This document shows, piece by piece, positions 1-6,963 of a stretch of 64,000 nucleotides of DNA (its first letter is position 1; each line of letters begins with the position of its first letter). The translations under genes were made by a program, and so were the position numbers. The stretch comes from JAGVSR01 sp963825555 (lineage in GTDB: Bacteria; Pseudomonadota; Alphaproteobacteria; Rhizobiales; Hyphomicrobiaceae), in the NCBI GenBank assembly GCA_963825555.1, contig CAWGTZ010000029.1:1-64000 (forward strand), written 5' to 3'. The notes under the pieces were generated by a model. The model did not search any database and was not told the DNA's origin. It worked only from the letters and a program-made list of their open reading frames with translations.

Positions 1-145
1 CTGCCCAACTCATGTCCACTCATTGTGAAAATCACATTTCCACATGAGTAGCTGTCACGCTTTGCAATTACGCAACAAATTCCACCCTCTCCGCTTGCCC
101 ATCCTACCAACTCGCGTTATTATTCCGCCTACGAACAATAATGCA

Positions 146-735
146 ATGAGTTCGCCATCGGTGCTCGCCAAGCAAGCCAAGGTGCTATCCAAACGTCAGA
201 TCGCACTCACGACTGCCTTGCTCCAACAGACACGCTATCCCGTTCGCAATCAGGTCATCTTCCTGCTGTCCGTCAAAGCAGGACTGCGGGCGAAGGAGAT
301 CGCATCGCTCACGTGGGACATGGTGACGGATGCAGAAGGTAACCTGGGACACGCACTGCACCTACGCGACGAAGCCAGCAAAGGTGCCTCAGGTCGTGTG
401 ATCCCGCTCAACAAGGAACTGCGGACGGCACTGCAAAGGCTCCACGACGAACGCAGCACCTCTCCTTACGTCATCTCAACAGAGCGGTCGCAGCGCACCT
501 CAGCAAGTGCGATCGTAATCTGTTCGCGAGCTGGTACAGGGCCGCAGGCTTACAAGGCTGTTCAAGTCACTCAGGGCGGCGCACGTTCATTACCAACGCC
601 GCCCGCACAATCTCAACGGTGGGCGGCTCCTTGCGTGATGTGCAGATGCTGGCGGGCCATAGCGCGCTTAGCACCACGCAGCGCTATATTGAAGCTGATG
701 CTGAGGCCCAGGAGCGGGTCGTGGATTTCGTCTGA
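146..735 (+). pseudogene. tyrosine recombinase (integrase), frameshifted
   Basis: Remnant of a tyrosine site-specific recombinase. The first part (from the ATG at 146) reads a core-binding/catalytic start with GLRAKEIASLTW (catalytic Arg) and a DEASKGASGRVIPL strand (catalytic Lys). From about 520 the family continues in another frame: SSHSGRRTFIT (His and Arg), then LAGHSALSTTQRYI (His and nucleophile Tyr), ending in ADAEAQERVVDFV and a TGA at 733-735. Restoring one A at about 516-518 would join both halves into roughly 195 codons with the full R-K-H-R-H-Y set. The protein is short for the family (usually 300 or more), so an N-terminal DNA-binding domain may be missing or lie elsewhere. An ATG at 44 is in frame but adds a non-conserved leader. 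Family assignment is confident; loss of function is inferred from the frameshift. Confidence 0.85.
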
Positions 736-1235
736 AGTCTCGAGAAATCGGCAGTTCGCGTTTCTCAGTGATTCAGGGGAGATCTGCCCTTTCCTTGCTG
801 CGTCAAGAGCTTCAACGGTTACATTTCATTGTCGCCTATCAGCACTACCGCACAGAGCTTTCTGGGTGCCCAGCGGTCCGGAAACCGCCGCTTGCTTGAC
901 CGCGTAGTTCACTGGAGCGGCTCAGGCTGTTCCACTTCGTCCCTCTTCAGTCGCGAGCCAAACACTGGTTCTAGAGCGACTTCATGACGTTGCGATTCTA
1001 GCGGCGTTGCGATCTTCGCTGCTGGTAGCGAGGATGAATTCGAAGCTGCGAGCGCTAATGTTTGTGGTGAGGCTAGCTACGGGCACGAATTGAACTGTGT
1101 TCCGAATGCCAGATCAGCGGTTTGTGAACAACTCGCGTAGCCTCAAGCGGCAGCCTCGACCTGCCGTCACATTTTCCGCGAGCTAATCGAGTATACAATA
1201 ACGCACGGGGGTCACTCTTTGGTCGAGTCTAGAGT
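736..1235. other. gene-free stretch after the integrase remnant
   Basis: About 500 bases in which I see no credible gene, RNA or long repeat. The downstream tail of the frame-1 integrase reading (to 907) is out-of-frame translation, not conserved protein. Composition is visibly less GC-rich than the core chromosome to the right. The last ~40 bases must carry the promoter and ribosome site of the following CsbD gene, but no convincing consensus box was found. Confidence 0.5.
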
Positions 1236-1433
1236 ATGAACTGGGATCGTATCGAAGGCGACTGGAAGCAGTTCAGCGGTAAGGTCAAACAGAAATGGGG
1301 CCAACTCACCGACGACGACCTGGCCAAAATCAACGGCAAACGCGAGCAGCTCGAAGGTGTCCTGCAGCAGCGTTACGGTTACGCTCGGGATAAAGCCAAG
1401 GCCGAAATAGACAGGTGGGCAAAGAGCCTTTGA
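1236..1433 (+). CDS. CsbD family protein
   Basis: A 65-aa CsbD-family protein, small hydrophilic and probably cytoplasmic, a family often linked to general stress but of unknown biochemical role. The family hallmark is obvious: MNWDRIEGDWKQFSGKVKQ at the start, then a KWGQLTDDDL segment and a REQLEGVLQQRYGYA helix. Length is normal. The gene stands alone between the integrase remnant and a strong intrinsic terminator (1460-1490), so it is monocistronic. The Shine-Dalgarno is weak (a purine-rich GAGTCTAGAG lies just upstream). CsbD genes are common cargo in accessory regions of soil alphaproteobacteria. Confidence 0.9.
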   Translation: MNWDRIEGDWKQFSGKVKQKWGQLTDDDLAKINGKREQLEGVLQQRYGYARDKAKAEIDRWAKSL

Positions 1434-1459
1434 CCTCTAATCGTCACCTAACATCATGG

Positions 1460-1490
1460 GGAAGGCTCGGAAATGGGCCTTCCTTTTTTT
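1460..1490 (+). terminator. intrinsic terminator after CsbD gene
   Basis: Seven-base stem GGAAGGC (1460-1466) pairing with GCCTTCC (1477-1483), ten-base loop, followed directly by seven T (1484-1490). It lies 27 bases past the CsbD stop codon. Confidence 0.9.
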
Positions 1491-1569
1491 GTTGCTAAGA
1501 CTTCGAAGGCACTGAGACTCAATTGCTTGTCAGCTACGATTTTCGTGGATGGGACAAGGGGGTGAGATC

Positions 1570-1929
1570 GTGGACAAAATTTTCGCCGAAATTGTTACGC
1601 GCTCGGAAGTTCGTTCGGGCATGCTCGAAATTGCAGTGTCCGACGCTGCCGGGCAATGCCACACAGTGTGTCTTAACTCTAGCGCCACAGCCACTCTGAT
1701 TGAGATCCTAGGCGAGCTCTCCAAGTTGCACCCCCAAACTCCCGATTGTCTGACCAAAACTCCGGACCGCTACGCCGTCGGTCGCGGAAAGTACGAGCCA
1801 TTCGTGCTGCTTCGCTTTGAAGACGAGCCGGCATACGGCCTGACTGCTGAGCAAGCAGCAGATTTGGGAGAAGCGCTGCTTGAGGAAGCGGAGGCCGTTC
1901 GCGCCACGCGCTATCCCATGCGACAATGA
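1570..1929 (+). CDS. hypothetical protein, 119 aa
   Basis: Not recognised. Acidic, soluble, no signal peptide or membrane segment. The GTG at 1570 is preferred because AAGGGGGTGAG lies just upstream at good spacing; an in-frame ATG at 1549 would add seven residues. The C-terminal half (about residues 70-105) contains a KYEPFVLLRFEDEPAYGLT strand-like stretch followed by an Ala/Glu-rich helix (AEQAADLGEALLEEAEAV). It precedes the SpeD-like gene by 49 bases on the same strand, so the two may be co-transcribed. It is better supported than most readings in this accessory region because of its ribosome site and coherent codon use, but its function is unknown. Confidence 0.6.
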   Translation: MDKIFAEIVTRSEVRSGMLEIAVSDAAGQCHTVCLNSSATATLIEILGELSKLHPQTPDCLTKTPDRYAVGRGKYEPFVLLRFEDEPAYGLTAEQAADLGEALLEEAEAVRATRYPMRQ

Positions 1930-1978
1930 TTTCTGAGAAGCTTGTCATCAAACCGAAAATTATGGGTGGAGGCACGCG

Positions 1979-2356
1979 ATGATCAAACACCACCACTTCA
2001 TCGGTCGTTTTGAAGTCAAAAACCCACCACTCGGTTGCCAGCGCGACTACCTTGTGGACTGGATGGCGAAGCTGATCGACGGCCAAGGCATGAGCATTCT
2101 TTCTGGACCGCATGTGGCCTACGTAGACAAGACGGGCAATCGCGGGCTCACGGGCGTGACAATCATCGAGACGTCCCATGTAGCGATTCACATCTGGGAT
2201 GAGACTTGCCCGGCTTTAGTTCAGCTCGATTTCTACACCTGCGGCACACTCGATAAGGACAAGATCCTCAAGGCGATCGAGCCGTGGGACGTGATGAGGC
2301 ACTCGTTCCTAGTGCTCGACCGCGAACAAGACTTCGTTACCCTGGAGGCGGCGTAG
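1979..2356 (+). CDS. S-adenosylmethionine decarboxylase-like protein (SpeD family, divergent)
   Basis: A 125-aa protein of the short prokaryotic AdoMetDC/SpeD fold, whose members self-cleave at a serine to make a pyruvoyl group and decarboxylate AdoMet (or, in some neofunctionalised members, arginine or ornithine). Evidence: GVTIIETSHVAIHIWDE (residues 59-75) followed by ALVQLDFYTCG (79-89) matches the processing-site and catalytic-Cys region. The presumed processing serine is S66, followed by H67; C88 is the likely catalytic cysteine. The canonical Glu before the serine is Thr here (T65), with Glu at 64. A good GGAGG sits six bases before the ATG. No other polyamine gene is nearby, so whether the substrate is AdoMet is open. 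Confidence 0.75.
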   Translation: MIKHHHFIGRFEVKNPPLGCQRDYLVDWMAKLIDGQGMSILSGPHVAYVDKTGNRGLTGVTIIETSHVAIHIWDETCPALVQLDFYTCGTLDKDKILKAIEPWDVMRHSFLVLDREQDFVTLEAA

Positions 2357-2509
2357 AGCCCCAGGTTCGTTCCAGAGAACCCGCCGCAGTGGTCCGCAAC
2401 ACTGTCGGACTGTGCATAGCGGAAGCGAAGGGGTTTTTCTGCTTACCCCGAGAAACACGCGAACCTTCGAGGTGGCTTGAACAGTCAGGCCCAGATTTTG
2501 GTTCACGGC

Positions 2510-2620
2510 AAGCACGCAGCGCGCGATCTGGCTAGCCACACACCGCTAATCATCAACCGGCTCTACATTGAATTGGACGCAGAAGCACAGAGACGGGTCG
2601 TGGACTTACTCTATTTGGTC
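2510..2620 (+). pseudogene. decayed integrase 3' end, remnant 2
   Basis: Reading the frame that passes through 2567 gives ARDLASHTPLIINRLYIELD followed by AEAQRRVVDLL. It aligns with the C-terminal box of the recombinase at 650-735 (RDVQMLAGHSALSTTQRYIE, then ADAEAQERVVDFV), with a small deletion and several substitutions. No upstream recombinase domain is readable, so this is a shred and not a gene. The tail after about 2616 is not conserved. Confidence 0.65.
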
Positions 2621-2801
2621 GGGCGAGGAGGATCGGTCGATCCAGGCTGTGTCTGCAAACAAACAGGATTAAAACCTTCTTAAAATCTAGCTTTTGGCGT
2701 TTGGCACGTTCTGACCCTTTGATTGTCCCTGCTGCTTATTCATGAGATCCTATCGCGCATCATTACCCAGCACGAGCGCGAGTGCACGCCGCGAACTCAA
2801 C

Positions 2802-2942
2802 ATGGAACAAATCGAATTCATTGAACTGATCGGGTTGATTTCAGTTCTGATTGTCGGCATGAGCCTTGCTGTTGCCAGGCATTCCGCAAAGCGCCGCCGG
2901 TTGGTCCGCGAGGCGGAGTTAAATCGCCTGCGCAATCTGTAG
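2802..2942 (+). CDS. possible small membrane protein, 46 aa
   Basis: Short reading frame with one clear hydrophobic helix (about residues 8-24, IELIGLISVLIVGMSLA) followed by a strongly basic segment (HSAKRRRLVREAE), which predicts a single-pass inner-membrane protein with its basic tail in the cytoplasm. An ATG 60 bases upstream (2742) is in frame but the added residues are not protein-like. No strong ribosome site is seen for either start. It sits between two integrase shreds. Not recognised, and it may be a chance reading frame. Confidence 0.35.
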   Translation: MEQIEFIELIGLISVLIVGMSLAVARHSAKRRRLVREAELNRLRNL

Positions 2943-2969
2943 CTCAATCGCCTGACTGAACATAGATTG

Positions 2970-3036
2970 CTCTGCACGACGCAGCGCTACATTGAGGCTG
3001 AAGCTGAGGCCCAGAGGCGCTTGGTCGGCTTGGACT
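2970..3036 (+). pseudogene. decayed integrase 3' end, remnant 3
   Basis: The frame through 2976 reads TTQRYIEAEAEAQRRLVGLDW, the same C-terminal tail as the recombinase at 690-730. At the DNA level the first ~40 bases are nearly identical to 692-732, differing mainly at third positions. There is no coding context on either side. Confidence 0.7.
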
Positions 3037-3078
3037 GGCGTCAGGCAGCTACCTGTTCATTCCAATGCGGTGTGAACA

Positions 3079-3303
3079 CTAACCGGTAATTCCCCGCCAG
3101 CGCCTCAACAGGAACTCATGGCGCAACTTGCTGTCCCTATCGAGCACCGCAACGATTGTTGCCTCTAGTGCGTGACCTTTACCTGCCTCTAGCTTCTGCC
3201 GGCTTTCGATACCTCCGCACTTCGCGCGCGCGGCTGGCTTTCGAACATCCGCGTCTATCTTGCGCTTCAGAGGTCCAGTGGAATGACCACCATCGAAACT
3301 CAT
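3079..3303 (-). CDS. possible small hypothetical protein, 74 aa
   Basis: Basic, soluble 74-residue reading frame with an ATG at 3303 preceded by TTGGAGATTGGTC, a plausible ribosome site. No family is recognised and there is no signal peptide or membrane segment. It is listed because of the start context only; it could be a chance frame in a decayed region. Confidence 0.3.
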   Translation of the reverse strand: MSFDGGHSTGPLKRKIDADVRKPAARAKCGGIESRQKLEAGKGHALEATIVAVLDRDSKLRHEFLLRRWRGITG

Positions 3304-3309
3304 GACCAA

Positions 3310-3781
3310 TCTCCAAATGGCGCAACAGACAACGATAAAAGACGCTTCGGCAGATTTGGCTCATCTGAGCTTGCGCAATGGTAGCGACACCTGATGCTTC
3401 TTCGAGACCTGGCTCTTCCTTTTTCCCCATTTCATTATGTTTGCAATTGCGAACACGCTGCGCTGCTTTGCGGTGGTTTTTCAGCTGTGTCATGTCGCTT
3501 GTGATTGACGATGCAGACTCAAAGCACGTTCTGCAGTGCACGCGTTCGCATCTGCATCATGGATTGCGGCAAATCGTCTGGAACTGACAGAAGCTGCCCT
3601 AAGCACTCTAAGTCCCGCGCCTTCGAGACCCCACGATGGCGTTGCGGATCTACTGACTGGGATAGACACCCTTCAAAACCTTGGAGGCCTTCAGCAACCA
3701 ACAACGGGCGAACTCACCATGTGGCCGAGTGGTGCGACTCAAATCATTATGGGCTGAGACACGGGCTAGGCGGGGACTCTG
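3310..3781. other. stretch without a supported gene
   Basis: Several overlapping open frames on both strands, none with family signal, good start context or coherent codon use. The last bases before 3782 (GGCGGGGACTCTG) give a weak ribosome site for the next gene. Confidence 0.4.
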
Positions 3782-4282
3782 ATGAGATACTACGCAAAGG
3801 TCGTACGGCTGCGCTTTGAAGCGGCTTATGTCGAGATCGAGGATGACGATCTCAAGACAAGTGAGCGGGCACCCGATCGAGCCCTGGATGTGGCTATTGA
3901 AGGCCAACTCGATTGGCGGCTAGTTCCCTTCGATAGGAAAGCCTATGCGCCCCATATTGAGATGCTGGTATCCGATCAAGAACTGGCCGAAAGCGACGCA
4001 ACCCCAGCGCTGATCCGTCGATGGATGCGCAGTTCCGAGGCGTCGACGCAAGACCGGTACTTGCCTCTTTATGCCGACACAGAGTCCGGTGAGGGCCATG
4101 CAATTCTCCAGCCCTGGCATTCAGAAGCCGCTGGATTCATTCTGGCTGATGTTTGTGGTGAGTGGATCGAAGATCTTGCCGAATTGAGCGCCCTTGCCCT
4201 GCAGCCCCCCAAACCGAGTTCTGGGCCAGCCACCATCATTCCCTTCCCGACGAGACGACGAGCAGAAGGTAGCGGCAGGTAA
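3782..4282 (+). CDS. hypothetical protein, 166 aa
   Basis: Not recognised. Acidic, soluble protein without signal peptide or membrane segment. The first ~40 residues (YYAKVVRLRFEAAYVEIED) look like an alternating beta strand pair; residues about 95-140 (Trp-rich, with HAILQPWHSEAAGFILADV) look like a folded core; the last 25 residues are Pro/Arg-rich and probably disordered, containing an IIPFP motif. The ATG at 3782 has only a weak ribosome site. It stands alone on this strand. Its length and internal structure make it more credible than the overlapping frames on the other strand. Confidence 0.55.
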   Translation: MRYYAKVVRLRFEAAYVEIEDDDLKTSERAPDRALDVAIEGQLDWRLVPFDRKAYAPHIEMLVSDQELAESDATPALIRRWMRSSEASTQDRYLPLYADTESGEGHAILQPWHSEAAGFILADVCGEWIEDLAELSALALQPPKPSSGPATIIPFPTRRRAEGSGR

Positions 4283-4492
4283 TCTTTGGGCGAGTGCTGG
4301 AGGATGCACAAGCCCATCAAGGTTCGTATGTGACAGCCTGATTGTTCGGCAAGTCCCCAGACGTCGGCCATATGTTCGCCGTCAGCCCTCACGGGAAAGA
4401 TTTAGCCGAATGCCACTCATGGCCCCGAGCGACAGCAGTAGGGGTTTAACAGGCGCAACATACGGGTATTTGAAGCTCGAGGACCCGCGCTT

Positions 4493-4744
4493 TCACAGCG
4501 CGCCATCTGGCAGGACAAGTCCCAAGCGTACTACGTTGCTTTCAGGTCCATTGACCTCGGAAAAATGGGTCACCTTGTTCGAGTCACAGACGTAAAGCCA
4601 TTTGTAGTCGAACAACTCACCATCTCGAATGTATCCAAGCACCGCGCCCTTCGTGCCGCGCCAGAAAAGCATAGCTGCTGCCGCACTGCCCACCTTCTCC
4701 CAGTTCGGCTCGATGTACTCGTCGATCTGTTTCCAATGTATCAT
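4493..4744 (-). CDS. hypothetical protein, 83 aa
   Basis: Small soluble protein starting MIHWKQIDEYIEPNWEKVG, with an aromatic-rich core (AMLFWRGTKGAVLGYIRDG, then DYKWLYVCDSNKVTHF). The ATG at 4744 is chosen over upstream starts because GAGGGAG lies eight to ten bases before it. No domain is recognised and no partner gene is adjacent. The predicted beta-rich pattern suggests a compact single domain. Confidence 0.55.
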   Translation of the reverse strand: MIHWKQIDEYIEPNWEKVGSAAAAMLFWRGTKGAVLGYIRDGELFDYKWLYVCDSNKVTHFSEVNGPESNVVRLGLVLPDGAL

Positions 4745-5098
4745 TGGGTGGCTCCCTCGGCATGCATGCCCTATTCCGTGGCAAGAACTGTGGACGCGAC
4801 TACGCAAGATAGGGGCGGCAAGATCTTCATTTCGCGGCTAGAGCACGTTATCAGCATTTGTACCGGGCTGCAGGATGAAGATACTCCTCAATGTTCTGCC
4901 GCCCGGCAAAAAGCTATTGAGCAACTCTGGCGGCACCTTGGAGGCTTCGAACTTTCCGAAGCCAGCACGGTCCCAACGCCAAATACGGAGCCTCGCGACA
5001 GAGATCCCGATTTCCCGCAAAGCATACGGCGACCTCTTGCGAAGCCGCCGTTTCAGTCATGTCAATGAAGCTGAGATCGCCTGAGGTTATCGCGATCC
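4745..5098. other. gene-free stretch with a hairpin and repeat copy 1
   Basis: No supported gene. It holds a perfect 7-bp inverted repeat, GGCTTCG (4943-4949) with CGAAGCC (4957-4963) around a 7-base loop, and the first copy of the 26-bp palindromic repeat at 5026-5051. The hairpin stem resembles the GGCTTCG half of that repeat, so it may be a degenerate relative. Confidence 0.5.
5026..5051. repeat. 26-bp interrupted palindrome, copy 1
   Basis: Outer arms ACGGCG and CGCCGT flank a core CTTGCGAAG that is itself a small palindrome. It is identical over 26 bases to copy 3 (6382-6407) and differs by one base from copy 2 (6212-6237). Copy 1 lies in non-coding sequence just downstream of the phasin gene. 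Confidence 0.9.
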
Positions 5099-5416
5099 CT
5101 AGAATGCGCGCCCCACCGGCTTGAATGCATCCTGGGCGACAGATTGGTACATGGCCCCGATCTTCGACATCTGGCGCATGTAGTCCTCGTAGGCCCGCTT
5201 GGCGTAGGTCGTCTGGATCTCCATCGCCTCCGGCAGGGATTTGGCGGTGGCGAGCTTCTGGAAAGTAGCCACACCCTCTTCAAACGAGCGCTTGGAGTAG
5301 TCGGTCATCTCCGTGGCGATGGTCTGCCAGGTCTTATTCCACTCGCCCATCGCCTGCATGTAACCGGCCATATCGACCTTGCCGATATTCTGAAAATCTT
5401 GAAAACCATTCATCAT
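5099..5416 (-). CDS. phasin family protein
   Basis: A 105-aa phasin-family protein; phasins coat polyhydroxyalkanoate granules and stabilise their surface. Residues about 20-95 form one long amphipathic helix with the typical pattern (MGEWNKTWQTIATEMTDYSK, then AKSLPEAMEIQTTYAKRAYE), the latter being the diagnostic phasin box with a YAK motif. The start is a double ATG at 5416/5413 with AAAGG about ten bases upstream. It is at the short end for the family. It is flanked by non-coding DNA with palindromic repeats and has no PHA synthase or regulator nearby, so its granule role is inferred from the family only. Confidence 0.85.
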   Translation of the reverse strand: MMNGFQDFQNIGKVDMAGYMQAMGEWNKTWQTIATEMTDYSKRSFEEGVATFQKLATAKSLPEAMEIQTTYAKRAYEDYMRQMSKIGAMYQSVAQDAFKPVGRAF

Positions 5417-5622
5417 AACTAACTACCTTTGATTTAAGAGCGGATTACAACTCGAGGGGCAAGCAGATTGCTCCACACAAGGCAAATTGTTCCCTTTTCT
5501 GCCACGAAGTCCAGTGGGCGGATTAGCACAGCGAGGCCAAACGGGTTCGGGCAACGCAAAGCACATAAGCGCGACTTCTCGCAGAGGACAGCGGTGGATT
5601 TGGTCTGACTTGCAGTCCGCTG

Positions 5623-5961
5623 CTATCGAGAAGTGTTTTTGGCCTCTTCCTCGTAATCAATTGCCGCCTGACCTGCGTCGTCCAGAGAGTACGTAAATCT
5701 AACCCAACGCTTGCTATGGTCTGAAAGCTCCATCAAGTACCTGCACGTGAGAGCGACATTGGATTGAGCGACCACCTCGTCATGGCTCAACGACGTGATC
5801 TTGAGGTGGCTGTCCTCTAAGACCTGCTGCCCACCCTGCACGAAGAAGTCCTTGATCCCTTCGTCTGAACAAGCGTCTTCAGCTTGCGCGACAGAGCATG
5901 CGCCCACCAGCAGCGCGGACGACAAGCCCGCGAGCACTCGCACTAAATTCCAGCGACACAT
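5623..5961 (-). CDS. small exported protein, possibly a lipoprotein
   Basis: A 112-aa protein with an N-terminal signal (MCRWNLVRVLAGLSSALLVG followed by AC). LVGAC could be a lipobox with C21 lipidated, or signal peptidase I could cut after AQA a few residues later; I cannot decide. The mature part has two further cysteines (CSDEG and ALTCRYLM) that could form a disulfide, and reads as a small alpha/beta domain ending in a charged tail. The ATG at 5961 is chosen because the signal peptide begins there; the longer upstream reading is not protein-like. No family is recognised. Confidence 0.65.
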   Translation of the reverse strand: MCRWNLVRVLAGLSSALLVGACSVAQAEDACSDEGIKDFFVQGGQQVLEDSHLKITSLSHDEVVAQSNVALTCRYLMELSDHSKRWVRFTYSLDDAGQAAIDYEEEAKNTSR

Positions 5962-6211
5962 TGAACGAAACCTATCGGAGCCGACTTTCGCTCCAGCACA
6001 AAGACCCGCAGCAGCTGACTTCACCGCGACAAACGAAAAAAGGGCGTCTGCCTTTCGCGATGCCACCGTCAAATGCAAGCGACACGGAGAATGGTGTGTA
6101 TCAAATAGATCCAAAGTAGATGGGCGCTGGCGAGGTTGCTGACAAGGGCCCAATCAGCGAATTACGACTAGACTGAATAACCACAATTCAGGCCGTGAGC
6201 GCCAAAAGGTA

Positions 6212-6237
6212 ACGGCGACCTCTTACGAAGCCGCCGT
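6212..6237. repeat. 26-bp interrupted palindrome, copy 2
   Basis: Same element as at 5026-5051 with one change in the core loop (CTTACGAAG in place of CTTGCGAAG). The outer arms ACGGCG and CGCCGT are conserved. Confidence 0.9.
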
Positions 6238-6381
6238 CCACAGTCCAGCCAGAAGTCAGAAGAGAGAGAGGCGCTTTCACGCAAGCCAACGATGCCTTGT
6301 GATGGATCAGCCGTAAAGGCACGTGACGAGAGAGCGACCGTTACATCCACAGGTTCCGCTGCAGATCTTCTGAAACTAACG

Positions 6382-6407
6382 ACGGCGACCTCTTGCGAAG
6401 CCGCCGT
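6382..6407. repeat. 26-bp interrupted palindrome, copy 3
   Basis: Identical over 26 bases to copy 1. Copies 2 and 3 are 170 bases apart (start to start) and all three are in the same orientation. Confidence 0.9.
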
Positions 6408-6726
6408 CTTGAAAGATCGCGCAACTGGCTAATACGGACTACCAGCCCGCCCAGCATGCGTGACAGAACGCTATGAAGCACTGTTGAACGTGCCACGTGT
6501 TTTCGTCGCCAGGGTAAACAGTCTGTTTGGCTGTCATCAGCTCAGACGCTGTCTCGCCATTCCTGCGCAAGCAAATCCTGATCGTCACCCAGCGCGCAAA
6601 CGCACTCTTTCGCCACGTCAGACCGCGCGAAAGCGGGGCCAAAAAAGTTTATAGGTGTTTATAGTTTTTAGCGCGTACACGTTGTAACGAGTACTTACAT
6701 CTAATGCGCTGATTTTGTTTGGAATT

Positions 6727-6802
<76 letters not shown>

Positions 6803-6963
6803 ACTCGTCACCGGAGACGCATCGATCACGGCTCCAGAACGAAACGGGGTCCGCAACCGGACCCGCGGGCGAGCATCTAGCATCGGTAGGAGGCCATGTC
6901 CAGAGCCAACGGTGCGGTTCATTGTGCCCCGGCAGAAATGCCCTCCCTCCGGCGTTTACCGCC

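Larger units (their letters stand above)
5962..6726. other. gene-free stretch up to tRNA-Lys, with repeat copies 2 and 3
   Basis: About 765 bases without a credible gene. It carries two copies of the 26-bp palindrome (6212-6237 and 6382-6407) and an AT-rich final 100 bases (6640-6726) adjoining the 3' end of the tRNA. No direct repeat of the tRNA 3' end was found here or elsewhere in 1-6726. Confidence 0.6.

Noticed and set aside
44..907. A single 287-aa integrase-like reading frame
   Set aside because: Only residues from the ATG at 146 to about 516 match the family; the rest is out-of-frame translation of the true C-terminal half, so the feature is called as a frameshifted pseudogene.
6600..6726. 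A second copy of the tRNA-Lys 3' end as attachment site
   Set aside because: No repeat of the 3' tRNA sequence was found left of 6727 in the window; the border may lie outside.
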